A stretch of 64,000 bases of DNA, taken from Thiosocius sp963736445 (GTDB taxonomy: Bacteria; Pseudomonadota; Gammaproteobacteria; Chromatiales; Chromatiaceae). Positions 31,190 through 40,644 of this stretch are shown here, one piece after another. The notes beneath the pieces were generated by a model, which saw only the letters and a program-made list of their open reading frames with translations, was not told the origin of the DNA and made no database searches. The stretch spans positions 392,785 to 456,784 of the forward strand of contig CAVTOY010000004.1 of the NCBI GenBank assembly GCA_963736445.1, in the 5' to 3' direction. The stretch's first letter is position 1; the number at the start of each line of letters is the position of its first letter. The position numbers were made by a program, and so were the translations under genes.

Positions 31190-31802
31190 CACAATGCATT
31201 CATTGATTTCAAGCTGGCTTTCGGACTTGCGCGCTGGACTCAGGAGTGTCTCGCCACCGGCGCGGAAAACGCTGCCGGGTATGTCGAAATAACGGTAGTC
31301 AGTTCGAGGGCAGACAGACTCCTGTCCGACTTTGAAAAATGTCGGCAGAGGATCGTGTCCAAGTACTCAGAAAGCTGCCGTTAAGGGAGATTTCCCAGCG
31401 TATGCCGGGCAATCAGTGGACAGCGGAAGTTCGCGGCTCAAAGCAGCAAAAACCGCTTCATACCGAAGACCGGACCCACGATCAACATAGTCGAGCGACC
31501 GGTTCCTGATCGGTAACCGACCCTTCACACCCTCCTATTCTTCGCGACGGCTATGTCTCTCCCTTGGCCGGAAGCGCCAGGCTACGGCAGTTGCAGAAGT
31601 TCATTTACAACGTCCGCTTTGAATTATCGCGGGCCGCGGCGTGCTGCTATCGTGTCTCGGAGCGGGAGACAGCCTGGCCCGACTGGCTTGGCTATCGGAT
31701 TGCGGGCCCGAGCATCTCGCGCGAGCACATTCAGTGTTTCTGATCTATGCCCTCATGCGGAGCTAGGCCCCATCAGTCCTCTAGAATGTGGAGGTTGTGT
31801 TG
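31190..31802. other. Intergenic region without a recognised gene
   Basis: A plus-strand frame (31553-31945) overlaps the next gene and shows no family motif, so I leave it out. Nothing else is supported. Confidence 0.4.
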
Positions 31803-32768
31803 ATGTTACCGGAGGGCATGGGTCACATGCCAAAGACGCTGTCGAAGTCGCGTGTGTTGGCATGGCTTTGCCTTACCGGGCTGATGGTACCCATAGCCAC
31901 CCGCATGGTCCCGGAATCCGCGCATACCCTGGCATGGTTGATTGATCTGGCAAGCCACTGGCAGTGGGTCTTTCTGGGCGGGCTGGTCCTCTTCACTGCA
32001 ATCTCAACATGGGGACAAAAACGCTGGGCGTTTCTGCTGCTGGCCGTACCGCTTCCGTGGATCACCGCATCAGAACCGGCACCGGCGACCGATTCTGACG
32101 CACCGATGCTGAAAATCGCTGCCGCGAATGTCGGACTGAAGAACAGGGAGCCTGACGCCTTGCTCAATTGGCTGGCCGCGCAGCGAGTCGACATTGTCGC
32201 CCTGTCGGAAGTATCGCCTGCCTACGCGCGTAAGCTTAAGTCCCAGCACAGCTTCCCTTTTCGGCATATCGTTCCAAGACGTGGACCGTTTGGGCTCGCG
32301 CTCCTGTCGCGACACCCGTTGGTTGACCCGAAGGTCATTCAGGACGCAGAAGGCATACCAAGCATTCGAATGACAACACACTGGCAGGGGCAGCCTGTGG
32401 TAGTGACGGCTGTCCATCCCATGCCGCCGTTTTCGGCGCATTATCACCAAGCCAGAAACGACCGATTGCGCGCCGCCGCTCGCGAAGCTGAGCCGTCAGC
32501 AAAACCGGGCATCTTACTTGGCGACCTCAATATCTCTCCCTGGTCTTCGGGTATGCATGGACCAACCGAAGAAGGTTACCGCCGCGCAACGGGTTTATGG
32601 CCGACGTGGCCGGCAACGCTAAAGGGACTTCTCGGTATACCGATCGATCAAATTCTTGTCACCGGACACTGGTCAGTCAACGCATCCGGCACAGGCCCAG
32701 TCCTTTTCTCAGACCATCTTCCCGTCTGGGCCAGCCTCAGTCTTCGCACAAGCCCCGACCCGAATTGA
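31803..32768 (+). CDS. Membrane-anchored endonuclease/exonuclease/phosphatase-fold protein
   Basis: Two or three N-terminal helices (residues about 15-95) precede an EEP domain. Its metal and catalytic motifs are AANVGLKN, VALSEVS, VVTAVHPMPP, ILLGDLNISPW, PIDQILV and a final FSDHLPV. The family hydrolyses phosphodiesters (nucleic acids, lipids or inositol phosphates); this YafD-like membrane form has no set substrate. The ATG at 31803 follows GGAGG by eight bases, better than the upstream GTG at 31788. Confidence 0.86.
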   Translation: MLPEGMGHMPKTLSKSRVLAWLCLTGLMVPIATRMVPESAHTLAWLIDLASHWQWVFLGGLVLFTAISTWGQKRWAFLLLAVPLPWITASEPAPATDSDAPMLKIAAANVGLKNREPDALLNWLAAQRVDIVALSEVSPAYARKLKSQHSFPFRHIVPRRGPFGLALLSRHPLVDPKVIQDAEGIPSIRMTTHWQGQPVVVTAVHPMPPFSAHYHQARNDRLRAAAREAEPSAKPGILLGDLNISPWSSGMHGPTEEGYRRATGLWPTWPATLKGLLGIPIDQILVTGHWSVNASGTGPVLFSDHLPVWASLSLRTSPDPN

Positions 32769-33097
32769 CAAGCCAACCTGCTATTCAGCACCACAAATCG
32801 CTTCTCTGCCGGTGGCGGTGTAATTCGATAGCGCGGCAATAGTGATAGCGACGTGGGATATACAGGATTGTGGTGTCATCGTGATCGCACACCTAGCAAG
32901 GCTAACGTTCTTTGCGAAAACCATCAGATTTGTCACCCGACGTCCTGCGACGCTGGATTATGTCAGCCCAGTTGCCTCCGAAAGTCCGGCCTTAAGGGCT
33001 TAATCAGCTCGTCCGATTGACAGCCCGCCCACCCCTTTGTCGGCTCAACGATCTCGGCGTCCTGTCGATAAGGTCGTAGGACGATCATCGACATAGC
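32769..33097. other. Left flank of the IS21 element
   Basis: No gene is firmly supported. A minus-strand frame (33094-32963) would join in phase with sequence right of the IS21 element if the element were removed, but its product matches nothing I know. Confidence 0.3.
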
Positions 33098-33204
33098 TTG
33101 CGTATTCCACTGAAAGCTGCCACCCATTCCACGTGAAGGCTGCCACCCGGACCGGGGCAAAGCTGCCACCCATCGGAGCGTAGCGACGCGGGGGCTGTGT
33201 ATTG

Positions 33205-33960
33205 TTACTCGGGTTGGGTTGTCTGCGTCAATTTTGCTTTACGTTTGCGCATCGATGCTCCTTTGAGATTGATCTTGTAAGCGTTGTGTACGAGGCGGTC
33301 GAGGATGGCATCGGCCAGGGTGGGATCGCCGATGACGTCATGCCATTTTTCGATCGGTAATTGGCTGGTGGCCAGAGTTGAACGGGCACCGTGCCGATCT
33401 TCCAGGATCTCCAGCAGATCACGCCGCTGCTCTGCGGTGAGTTTGGCCAGCCCCCAGTCGTCGAGGATCAAGACATCGGTCTTGGCCAGCGCGGCCAGGA
33501 GCTTGGGGTAGCGCCCATCCCCTTTGGCGATGGCCATGTCCTGCAAGAGCCTGGGCAGGCGCAGGTACAGGGCGCTGTATCCTTCCCGGCAGGCCTTTTG
33601 CGCGAAGGCGCAGGCCAGCCAGGTCTTGCCGGCGCCGGTGGGTCCGGTGAGCAGGATATTGAGGTGCTCCCTGACCCACTGACAGGCAGCCAGCGACTGG
33701 ATGAGGGATTTATCCAGGCCCCTGGGGTGGCCATAGTCGATGTCCTCCAGCGCGGCACTGTGTTTGAGTTTGGCCCGCCGCAGGCGGCTGGACAGCCGCC
33801 GGTTTTCCCGTTCTGTAGCCTCACGATCGACCAGCAGACCGAGGCGTTCTTCGAAGGACAGTTCTTCGATGTCTGGCATTTGCATCTGCTCGGCCAGTGC
33901 CGTGGCCATGCCGGTAAATTTGAGGGTCTGGAGTTTGTCCAGGGTGGGATGTGTCAGCAT
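33205..33960 (-). CDS. istB: IS21 helper ATPase IstB
   Basis: This is a 251-residue AAA+ protein that assists IstA in target choice. Walker A is GPTGAGKT and Walker B is VLILDDWG. It follows istA by 12 bases. Confidence 0.95.
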   Translation of the reverse strand: MLTHPTLDKLQTLKFTGMATALAEQMQMPDIEELSFEERLGLLVDREATERENRRLSSRLRRAKLKHSAALEDIDYGHPRGLDKSLIQSLAACQWVREHLNILLTGPTGAGKTWLACAFAQKACREGYSALYLRLPRLLQDMAIAKGDGRYPKLLAALAKTDVLILDDWGLAKLTAEQRRDLLEILEDRHGARSTLATSQLPIEKWHDVIGDPTLADAILDRLVHNAYKINLKGASMRKRKAKLTQTTQPE

Positions 33961-33972
33961 CAGTATCTCCTG

Positions 33973-35514
33973 TCAGTGGTAGTAAGACGGGCCACGGATG
34001 TTGTCGTGGTCCTCGGGTAAGGCCAGTTCCTGTTGCTCGGCCAAGGGTTTGTCATCCAGGCGGTGCTTGAGGATCGATTCGATACTCTTGTAGCTGTGGC
34101 TGCCCAGGATGAGCGCGCGCCGGCAGGCCGCTTCCAGACGGTCATCGCCGTAAGCCTTGCCCAGACGTAAGATCCCCAGGCAGCTGCGATAGGCCTGTTG
34201 CGGGTGCTTGCGCGAGGTCAGCACGGTGGTGATGAGTTTTTCCGTCGCCGGGCCGGTCTTGGCCGCCCAGCTGGACAGTCGCTGCGGTGTCCACTCACCC
34301 GCCTGGCGGTGTGATTCGGGCATATGCGCCGGGAGCGTCGTATGACGTCCCTTGTGCAGCGAGCGGCGGTGACTGGCGACCCGGTTGCCGCGGTAAAAGC
34401 ACTCGAGGGTGTGCTGGGTGATGCGCACATCCAGTTGTTTCTTGATCAGTGCATAGGGTACCGAGTAATAGTGACCTTCCACCGCCACGTGGTAGTCGAT
34501 GTGCACGCGTGCCTTTTTCCATTCCGCATAGACGTAAGGTGCACTTGGCAGCGGGCGCAGGGCCGGCTTGTCCAGTGCCTCAAAGTGTGCCCGGCGAGAG
34601 CCCGGCAGCTTTTTGAAAGGCCGGGCGTTGAGCTTCTCCAGCAGCCCACCGATGGCGGCATTCAATTCAGTCAGAGAGAAGAAGGTACGGCGGCGCAGCG
34701 CCGCCAGGATCCAGCGCTCGACCACCAGTACGCCGGCCTCGACCTTGGCCTTGTCACGCGGTCGACGGACACGGGTAGGTAACACCGCGACACCATAGTG
34801 GGCGGCCATGTCCTGGTAGGTGGGATTGGTATCGGGCTCGTAACGATGGGCCTTGCTCACGCCGGCGCGCAGATTGTCCGGGACGACCAATTCCGGCACG
34901 CCACCAAGAAAAGAAAAGGCACGCCGGTGGGAGCCGATCCAGTCCGCCAGCCCCTGGGTCCAGGTCGCCTCGGCATAGGTGTAGTTGGAGGCGCCGAGGA
35001 CGGCGACAAAGATCTGCGCCTCACGGATTTCGCCCGTATCCCGGTCCACGACCGGCATCGTCTGGCCGGCATAGTCCACAAACAGTTTCTCACCGGCGCG
35101 GTGGTCCTGGCGCATCACCACGTCCAGCTTGCCCTGCCAGGCGCGGTAGTGGTCGCAAAACCAGCTGTACTGGTAGCCTTCGGGGTGTGTTTCGCGGTAC
35201 TCCTGCCAGAGCAGGAACAGGGTGACGCCTTTGTGCTTGAGCGCCTGATGCACGAGCGCCCAGTCGGGCACGCCGCGCACCTGTGCAGGCAGCAACGGCG
35301 GTGGTGGAAACAGCTGCCGCTCCAGGGCTGCCTCATCCACATCGGCGGGCAATGGCCAGGCCAAGCCGGCCTCCGCGACCCGACGCAGGTACTCGGCAAC
35401 CGTCGGGCGCGCGATCCCGCAGGCCTTGGCAATCTGCCGGTTGCTCAGGCCCTGGCCCCATTTCAGGCGCAGCACCTCTTTGATTTTTCGCATGGATAAC
35501 CTCTTCGCCGGCAT
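33973..35514 (-). CDS. istA: IS21 transposase IstA
   Basis: The 513-residue transposase has an N-terminal helix-turn-helix (GLSNRQIAKACGIARPTVAE) and an rve catalytic domain starting KLFVDYAGQTMPVVD. The C-terminal domain (HYYSVPYALIKKQLDVRI) is typical of IstA. No break is seen. Confidence 0.95.
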   Translation of the reverse strand: MPAKRLSMRKIKEVLRLKWGQGLSNRQIAKACGIARPTVAEYLRRVAEAGLAWPLPADVDEAALERQLFPPPPLLPAQVRGVPDWALVHQALKHKGVTLFLLWQEYRETHPEGYQYSWFCDHYRAWQGKLDVVMRQDHRAGEKLFVDYAGQTMPVVDRDTGEIREAQIFVAVLGASNYTYAEATWTQGLADWIGSHRRAFSFLGGVPELVVPDNLRAGVSKAHRYEPDTNPTYQDMAAHYGVAVLPTRVRRPRDKAKVEAGVLVVERWILAALRRRTFFSLTELNAAIGGLLEKLNARPFKKLPGSRRAHFEALDKPALRPLPSAPYVYAEWKKARVHIDYHVAVEGHYYSVPYALIKKQLDVRITQHTLECFYRGNRVASHRRSLHKGRHTTLPAHMPESHRQAGEWTPQRLSSWAAKTGPATEKLITTVLTSRKHPQQAYRSCLGILRLGKAYGDDRLEAACRRALILGSHSYKSIESILKHRLDDKPLAEQQELALPEDHDNIRGPSYYH

Positions 35515-35812
35515 CTGCCCGTTCCCTCAATGGAAACGGACCAGAATACCCGTGAGTTATCCCGCGTCGGGCGGCTCCAACAGGTGCCCTGAGGCAATCT
35601 GCCAGGGTGGCAGCTTTGCCCTGGAATCAGTGGCAGCTTTCGTCTGGAATGGGTGGCAGCTTTGCGCTGGAATCAGTGGCAGCCTTGGCGTGGAATACGC
35701 AACATAGCTATCTCAAAGTGCTCACGCCTGAAGAATTCGAACCTACCCCAATACGGATCCCGCTGGCAACGATTTCGCCAAAAACGATCCACTTCCGGAA
35801 GCCAATACAGCT

Positions 35813-36079
35813 ATGAGTTACCCTACCCCGCGCAGCGATGAGTTGGATGCTGCTAAAACAGCTCTTCTCAAGATTGGATCGCATTTATGGTTTAGCGGCC
35901 TTACTCTAGAGTGGCAAAAATTTCTGGTGTCCAATACCATTGAAGCATTTGACCAATATCAAGTCACAATGGAGCAAGCCGCTCAGAAACTGATCGAATT
36001 TTATGTCGAAACTGTTCAGGCTTACCCTAAGGCGAAAGCGATGAATCCCTGGAAAGAGAACCTTCCGATCGAAGGTTAA
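35813..36079 (+). CDS. Small hypothetical helical protein
   Basis: The 88-residue product (MSYPTPRSDELDAAKTALLK) is predicted helical with aromatic residues (HLWFSGLTLEWQKFLVSN). I recognise no family. A GGAAG lies about 15 bases upstream of the ATG. It sits between the IS21 end and an integrase remnant. Confidence 0.5.
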   Translation: MSYPTPRSDELDAAKTALLKIGSHLWFSGLTLEWQKFLVSNTIEAFDQYQVTMEQAAQKLIEFYVETVQAYPKAKAMNPWKENLPIEG

Positions 36080-36097
36080 GGCTCATCTGGGGAGAAC

Positions 36098-36996
36098 ATG
36101 GATAGGAGGTCCATCGGTGACGATGCGTCGCAGCCGAAAGGGTTGCTACCGTCCATCGGTGAACTTGGATTGCATCAGGTTCACGATGGCACGCTTAGTG
36201 GCTATGTCGCTGACTGCAAGGCCAAGGGCCTGAAGTCGAAGACGACTAATAATGGGATCGAGGTCGTCCGACGCATCCTGAACCTGGCAGCGAGGAAGTG
36301 GCGGGACGTCAGCGGCCTTACTTGGCTCAAGACACCTCCCCTACTCTCCATGCAGGCCACGGATGATGCACGGTCACCCTATCCGCTGAGCTGGGGGAGC
36401 AGAAAGCCCTCCTGGCCGCACTGCCGGATCACCTGGCCACGATGGCGCTGTTCAAGGTGAACACAGGTACCCGGGAGCGGGAAGTCTGCCAGCTCCGGTG
36501 GGATTGGGAAGTGGAAGTACCGGAACAGGAGACTTCGGTGTTACTGATCCCGGGCAAAATGGTGAAGAACAAGGATGATCGCCTGGTGGTACTAAACCGC
36601 CTCGCAAAATCAGTCATTGACGCGCAACGGGGAAAGCATGCAACCAGGGTATTCGCCTTTCGCGGACGACCGGTTGGGAAGATATACAACAGCGGATGGA
36701 AACGCGCCCGGGAAGATGCTGCAGAAGCTTACGCCAGGGATACCGGGAAGCCGGTAACGTGGGGGTTTGCGAACCTGCGGGTTCATGATCTCAAACACAT
36801 GTTCGGCAGACGGCTTCGGGCCGCTGGCGTACCGCTGGAGACCCGGAAGGTGTTGCTCGGGCACCGTGACGGCGACATCACATCGCACTATTCGGCACCT
36901 GAGATTGAGGAATTGCGGGAGGCAGAAAACAGGGTCTGCGATGGGGGGTCCCGCAAGACTCCCGCACTCACAATCCTGAAAAGAAAAACGGCCTAG
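36098..36996 (+). pseudogene. Tyrosine recombinase (phage-type integrase), frameshifted
   Basis: The first frame holds the core-binding domain (LSGYVADCKAKGLKSKTTNN) and breaks near 36390 in a run of five G. The second frame (36442 on) holds the catalytic domain: Arg in NTGTREREVCQLRW, LRVHDLKHMFGRRLRAAGV (the second His box has HxxK in place of the common HxxR), LLGHRDGDITSHYS with the nucleophilic Tyr. The N-terminal arm-binding domain is also missing. A hairpin CGGCCTAGAG/CTCTAAGCCG follows the stop, as at 44224. Confidence 0.82.
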
Positions 36997-37441
36997 AGAT
37001 CGCTCTCTAAGCCGAAGACCTCGGACGATGTCCTCGCTGTCGTATCTCCATGCGACGTGCCTGCACGCGCACCCCGTTTGGGCAATATTCAGCGCGCAAG
37101 GCCACCCGTGTACCGTTCAGATCCACAAGGTACTCGGTCAATGAACCGGGCCAAGCGTGGGTCTTCGAGCATAACGTAACTTCATCGCCGGCCGCTTGCC
37201 CGCTAGCTGCGGACTTACGTTATGACAATGTCAATTCAGCACCGCCTCGCGAAGCTTGCCCGCGACAACCGAGGCACCGGACAACCCATCGGGCGTTTCC
37301 GCGTGCACCACCATTCCCAGCAGTTAACCGCGAGCCTTTGCGCCATATCAGTGACAACGAAGATTCTTCGTCGCCCTACTCCTTGGCATCCGCATACGGC
37401 GTTATGATCGCAACGTTGACGGCACATATTCTGGGAGCGCA
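36997..37441. other. Intergenic region upstream of ppk2
   Basis: It contains the integrase-associated hairpin at 36989-37014 and no convincing gene. Confidence 0.4.
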
Positions 37442-38590
37442 ATGACCATGATCGACGACGAAACAACCCCTAAGACGCGATCGAAGGCAAGTCAGACAGC
37501 AGCGCCGAAAGCGGCCCCGAAGACAGCCCCGAAGACAGCCCCGAAGACAGCCCCGAAGACAGCCCCGAAGACAGCCCCGAAGACAGCCCCGAAGACAGCC
37601 CCGAAGACTGCCCCGAAGACGGCCCGAAAGGTAGGTCCCAAAGCCGCTCCGGAGGCCAGTTCCAAGAGAGCTTCGAAGACCAGTCCCGACACAAGTCCGG
37701 AAACCGCGCTTTTTAAGGGCAAAGAGCTGACCGTCGACGATCTCCTTCAGAAAATCGAGCATCAGCGCGATGAGATCGCGCGCCTCCAGAAGCGCCGCAA
37801 CAAGGCCGTACGCCGCCACCAGCGTGAAGAAGACCTGAAGCCCTACCAGGCCGAACTCATCAAGATGCAACAACATCTCGAACAGACAGGACGACGGATG
37901 ATCATCCTGTTCGAAGGCCGGGATGCTGCCGGCAAGGGCGGCACTATTCGCCGCGTCACTCGTTACATGAATGAGAAACACTACCGCGTCGTGGCGCTGG
38001 GGAAGCCCACCGAAGAACAGAAGACCCAGTGGTTTTTCCAAAAATACGTACAGAATATGCCACGGGGTGGGGAGGTCGTGCTGTTTGACCGCAGCTGGTA
38101 TAACCGGCCGGTCGTCGAACGCGTGTTCGGATTCTGCAGCGACATAGAGTACCAAAACTTCATGATCGGCTGCCCCGGTTTCGAGAAAGACATCGTGCGC
38201 CAGGGCACTGTGCTCGTAAAACTCTATTTCTCGGTGACCAAGGAGGAGCAGGCAAAGCGTTTCGAGCGGCGCAAGAGTGACCCGTTGCGCCAGTGGAAAC
38301 TGTCAGAGATCGACGTGCAGGCGCAGGACCGTTGGGACGAGTTCACGAATCAAAAGTACGAAATGCTGAAACATACGAATACCACCCATTCACCGTGGAC
38401 CATCATCCGCTCAAACGATAAGCACAAAGCGCGAATCAACGCGATCAAGGTCATTCTCAACTCCGTGCCCTACGAGCGCATGAATAGACAGCTAAACTTC
38501 GTACCGGACAGCGATATCGTGGTCTCCGGTTCCAGAGAACTCGAGCTGATGGAGGCACAGCACCTGCGCGACGGCCGCTTCATGGGCTAA
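37442..38590 (+). CDS. ppk2: Polyphosphate kinase 2 with an N-terminal TAPK-repeat tail
   Basis: PPK2 moves phosphate between polyphosphate and nucleotides. The kinase core has Walker A EGRDAAGKGG (residues 158-167), the lid region and FDRSWYNR (215-222). The first 90 residues are an extra, very basic tail with eight exact TAPK repeats (28-59) inside a longer Ala/Pro/Lys segment like histone H1 or AlgP. The ATG at 37442 follows GGGAG by four bases. It stands alone as a transcription unit. Confidence 0.93.
   Translation: MTMIDDETTPKTRSKASQTAAPKAAPKTAPKTAPKTAPKTAPKTAPKTAPKTAPKTAPKTARKVGPKAAPEASSKRASKTSPDTSPETALFKGKELTVDDLLQKIEHQRDEIARLQKRRNKAVRRHQREEDLKPYQAELIKMQQHLEQTGRRMIILFEGRDAAGKGGTIRRVTRYMNEKHYRVVALGKPTEEQKTQWFFQKYVQNMPRGGEVVLFDRSWYNRPVVERVFGFCSDIEYQNFMIGCPGFEKDIVRQGTVLVKLYFSVTKEEQAKRFERRKSDPLRQWKLSEIDVQAQDRWDEFTNQKYEMLKHTNTTHSPWTIIRSNDKHKARINAIKVILNSVPYERMNRQLNFVPDSDIVVSGSRELELMEAQHLRDGRFMG
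37523..37618 (+). repeat. 12-bp tandem repeat (8 units) inside ppk2
   Basis: The unit ACAGCCCCGAAG is repeated eight times, seven exactly and the last with one change. It encodes (TAPK)8. Copy number changes would keep the frame. Confidence 0.9.
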
Positions 38591-38719
38591 GCCGAAGCGG
38601 TTTATGCGAAAGCGGAGTATAGAAGAAATAGACGCCCCCTCGTGCCCCTAGGCTTACCATTGTTGGTGTCTATCTCACGGGGTCGAACCCCTAACCCCGT
38701 GAGTGGTGTGACATGCAGG

Positions 38720-39843
38720 CTACAAGTAGTTCCTGTTCCATGCCTTCCAGTCGAGGGCATTCGCCTTGCCGCGACAGTCATGGATTGCGTCTACCAAAGA
38801 GCTCAAGCGGGCGGTTGCGCTCATAGAGTGAAGCACGGAGGCGCGAACGCTCTCATCGCCGGCGGCCGAGCGGCGGAGATCGTCAACCCGCGACTCGATC
38901 TCGCGAACGAGGCCCCTGGTGTCGGGCAGGTCCGGGATCGGCTGCAGGGCTGTGAGCGAGCTCGCGATCACCTGGAAGGATTCGACGCACCCATCATAGA
39001 ACCGGCCGAGCAGCGCGCGCACGGGCTCACCTAAGGCCTGGCCGACACGCTGTGTCGCAGGAAGACGCAAGGCCAGATGCTCAATCGATTCGATCAGCGC
39101 CTGCGTCTTGTGAGGATCGTTGTCAGGCACTCTCTTGTAGTTGATCGCACTCGACCAGGTTTGTAGTTGCTTGAGGATACGCTGCCATCGCTCCTGGCCG
39201 GTGCTGAGGATGGACGCTCCCGCAGGCGTCCCCGGCGAGCGCCCCTGGAATCCTGTTACGAATTGGCCGCAGCCGGTAAAGAAGGAACGCGCCTGCTTGC
39301 AGAACTCTCGCTCCGGCGCCACTGCCGAGGACAGACCGAACAGTGCCAGTGCGCCCCCGAACCCGCCGGCCAAGCCGAGCCACATGTTGACGAAAGAGGA
39401 GAAGGAGTATGACCGGCCCTCCTCGTCGAGCGACAACAAGGCGATGACAAAGATCGCCGAGAAAAAATATTGGATCATCTTTTGCGGTTTACTAGCCATA
39501 ATATAGAGAAGCGGAAAGAGCGCCACGCAAAGCCAGGGTATCAGCAGCTGGTACTGGCTTATGCCGGGCATGATCCCAAAACAGAGGGGCGCGGCAATCG
39601 CGGCGCCGATGACCAGGCTGAGCAGCAACTGGCGACCGACCAGTATCAATGGGAGCAACGCGCCGAGCGCAATCGCGATCGTCGCGAACACCATTCCGAG
39701 CATTAACCCCATCGGCCATTGCGTCTGGATGTAGAACCAGCCAAGCAGCAGAATCACCAGGCTGCCTCCGGCGGCCTTGCGCGACTTCACGCTCGTCAGG
39801 CTGAAGGACTCGCGCGGCGGCGCCGGGCAAGGCGGAGGGACCT
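38720..39843 (-). pseudogene. C-terminal half of a FUSC/AaeB-type efflux protein
   Basis: The frame encodes a membrane half (GSLVILLLGWFYIQTQWPMG and four more helices) and the cytoplasmic tail of a fusaric-acid-resistance (FUSC) protein. These are usually 600-700 residues with two such halves; only about 360 remain. The frame runs into an IS-A piece at 39844, where it meets a stop. The N-terminal half is lost. Confidence 0.72.
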
Positions 39844-40044
39844 GCTAGGGGTCTTCCACGCTACCTGAGTTCTGACAATGACTCGCTGTTCCGGTATCAC
39901 CGATGGCAAGCCAATCTGCGGATTCTGGATGTCGAGGAAATCAAGGCCCTCCCCTTTACACCGCTTTCCCATCCCTTCGTTGAGCGACTGATTGGGACAA
40001 TACGGCGCGAATACCTTGATCACACCCTATTCTGGAACACCGAT
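39844..40044 (+). mobile_element. IS-A internal fragment
   Basis: About 200 bases match the catalytic centre of the intact IS-A (YLSSDNDSLFRYHRWQANLR, HPFVERLIGTIRREYLDHTL). Neither end is attached. It truncates the FUSC gene on its left. Confidence 0.8.
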
Positions 40045-40236
40045 TGGCGCTCGCGCATTCGCGCGACACAACTGCCATCCCAGAAGAGCTGCTTGCACAA
40101 TTGGCACTACAGCACCTCGGTGGCGCGTAGCAGCGCATCGCGTGGGAAATGACGACGTTGTAGTCACTGGCGTCGACCAGGGGTGTGTGCAGTTCATGCG
40201 GCGGCTGAACGGGGCGTGCAACCAGTCGATATCCAG

Positions 40237-40479
40237 CTAACGTCCGAGTGCCCTCACACAGTCTTTCAGATCGATGCGATCGAGCGGCGTCAACTCCACC
40301 CTGCCATTCGCCAGGGCAGCCATCTCGCGGTCGCGGGTGACTAGCACACGGTGTTCCTCCACTGCCCTTTGGATCAACTCCCGGTCGGACGTGTCGTCCG
40401 GCAGCATCAGCACGTCATACGCGGCAACCCGAAGCCATTGGCCGAGGCGTTTCAGCATCTCGTCGCAGAGGAATTTCAT
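40237..40479 (-). CDS. Mut7-C RNase domain-like protein, short form
   Basis: The 80-residue product (MKFLCDEMLKRLGQWLRVAA, then TSDRELIQRAVEEHRVLVTR) matches the PIN-like Mut7-C domain with its acidic residues. The zinc ribbon (C..C...C..C) that usually follows is absent, so it is truncated or a minimal form. The ATG at 40479 follows GGAAAG. It is divergent from the GNAT gene. Confidence 0.7.
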   Translation of the reverse strand: MKFLCDEMLKRLGQWLRVAAYDVLMLPDDTSDRELIQRAVEEHRVLVTRDREMAALANGRVELTPLDRIDLKDCVRALGR

Positions 40480-40571
40480 TCGTCTTTCCGGCTGTTTGAC
40501 AAATGCCGCACATTCTAAAGGCCGGGTGGCGGCGCGCTCCTGGGGAACCACGGAAATCGATCCCCAATGAA

Positions 40572-40588
40572 TTGTTGCAGTGCAGCAT
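40572..40588 (+). promoter_or_regulatory. Putative PhaR operator between Mut7-C and GNAT genes
   Basis: TTGTTGCAGTGCAGCAT has the same TGCAGTGCA core as the site before the second phasin gene. It lies 57 bases upstream of the GNAT start. Confidence 0.55.
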
Positions 40589-40644
40589 TTTTGCGAGTAT
40601 AAGCTAAGACTTGGTGCGGTAACAGGTTCATTGGGCGGTGAAAA

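Larger units (their letters stand above)
33098..35702 (-). mobile_element. Complete IS21-family element with 6-bp target duplication
   Basis: The ends TTGCGTATTCCAC (33098-33110) and GTGGAATACGCAA (35690-35702) are perfect inverted repeats. CATAGC flanks both sides (33092-33097 and 35703-35708). Several subterminal repeats of the GGGTGGCAGCTTTG type lie inside each end, typical of IS21. Both genes are intact, so this is the youngest-looking insertion in the window. Confidence 0.93.

Noticed and set aside
31553..31945. A 130-codon plus-strand frame
   Set aside because: It overlaps the start of the EEP gene, has no ribosome site and no family motif.
37523..37618. CRISPR-like array
   Set aside because: The repeats are 12 bp with no spacers, and they are inside a coding frame.
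37492..37722. Minus-strand Gly-Ala-Val-Phe repeat protein opposite the ppk2 tail
   Set aside because: The repeat is only the complement of the 12-bp tandem repeat that encodes TAPK; there is no start signal.
37376..38155. A 259-codon minus-strand frame with repeated LRGC units
   Set aside because: It is the third-frame shadow of the same tandem repeat and of the PPK2 core.
38712..38722. ACATGCAGGCT, matching the end of the 259-bp element
   Set aside because: Only 11 bases match and no second end is found nearby.
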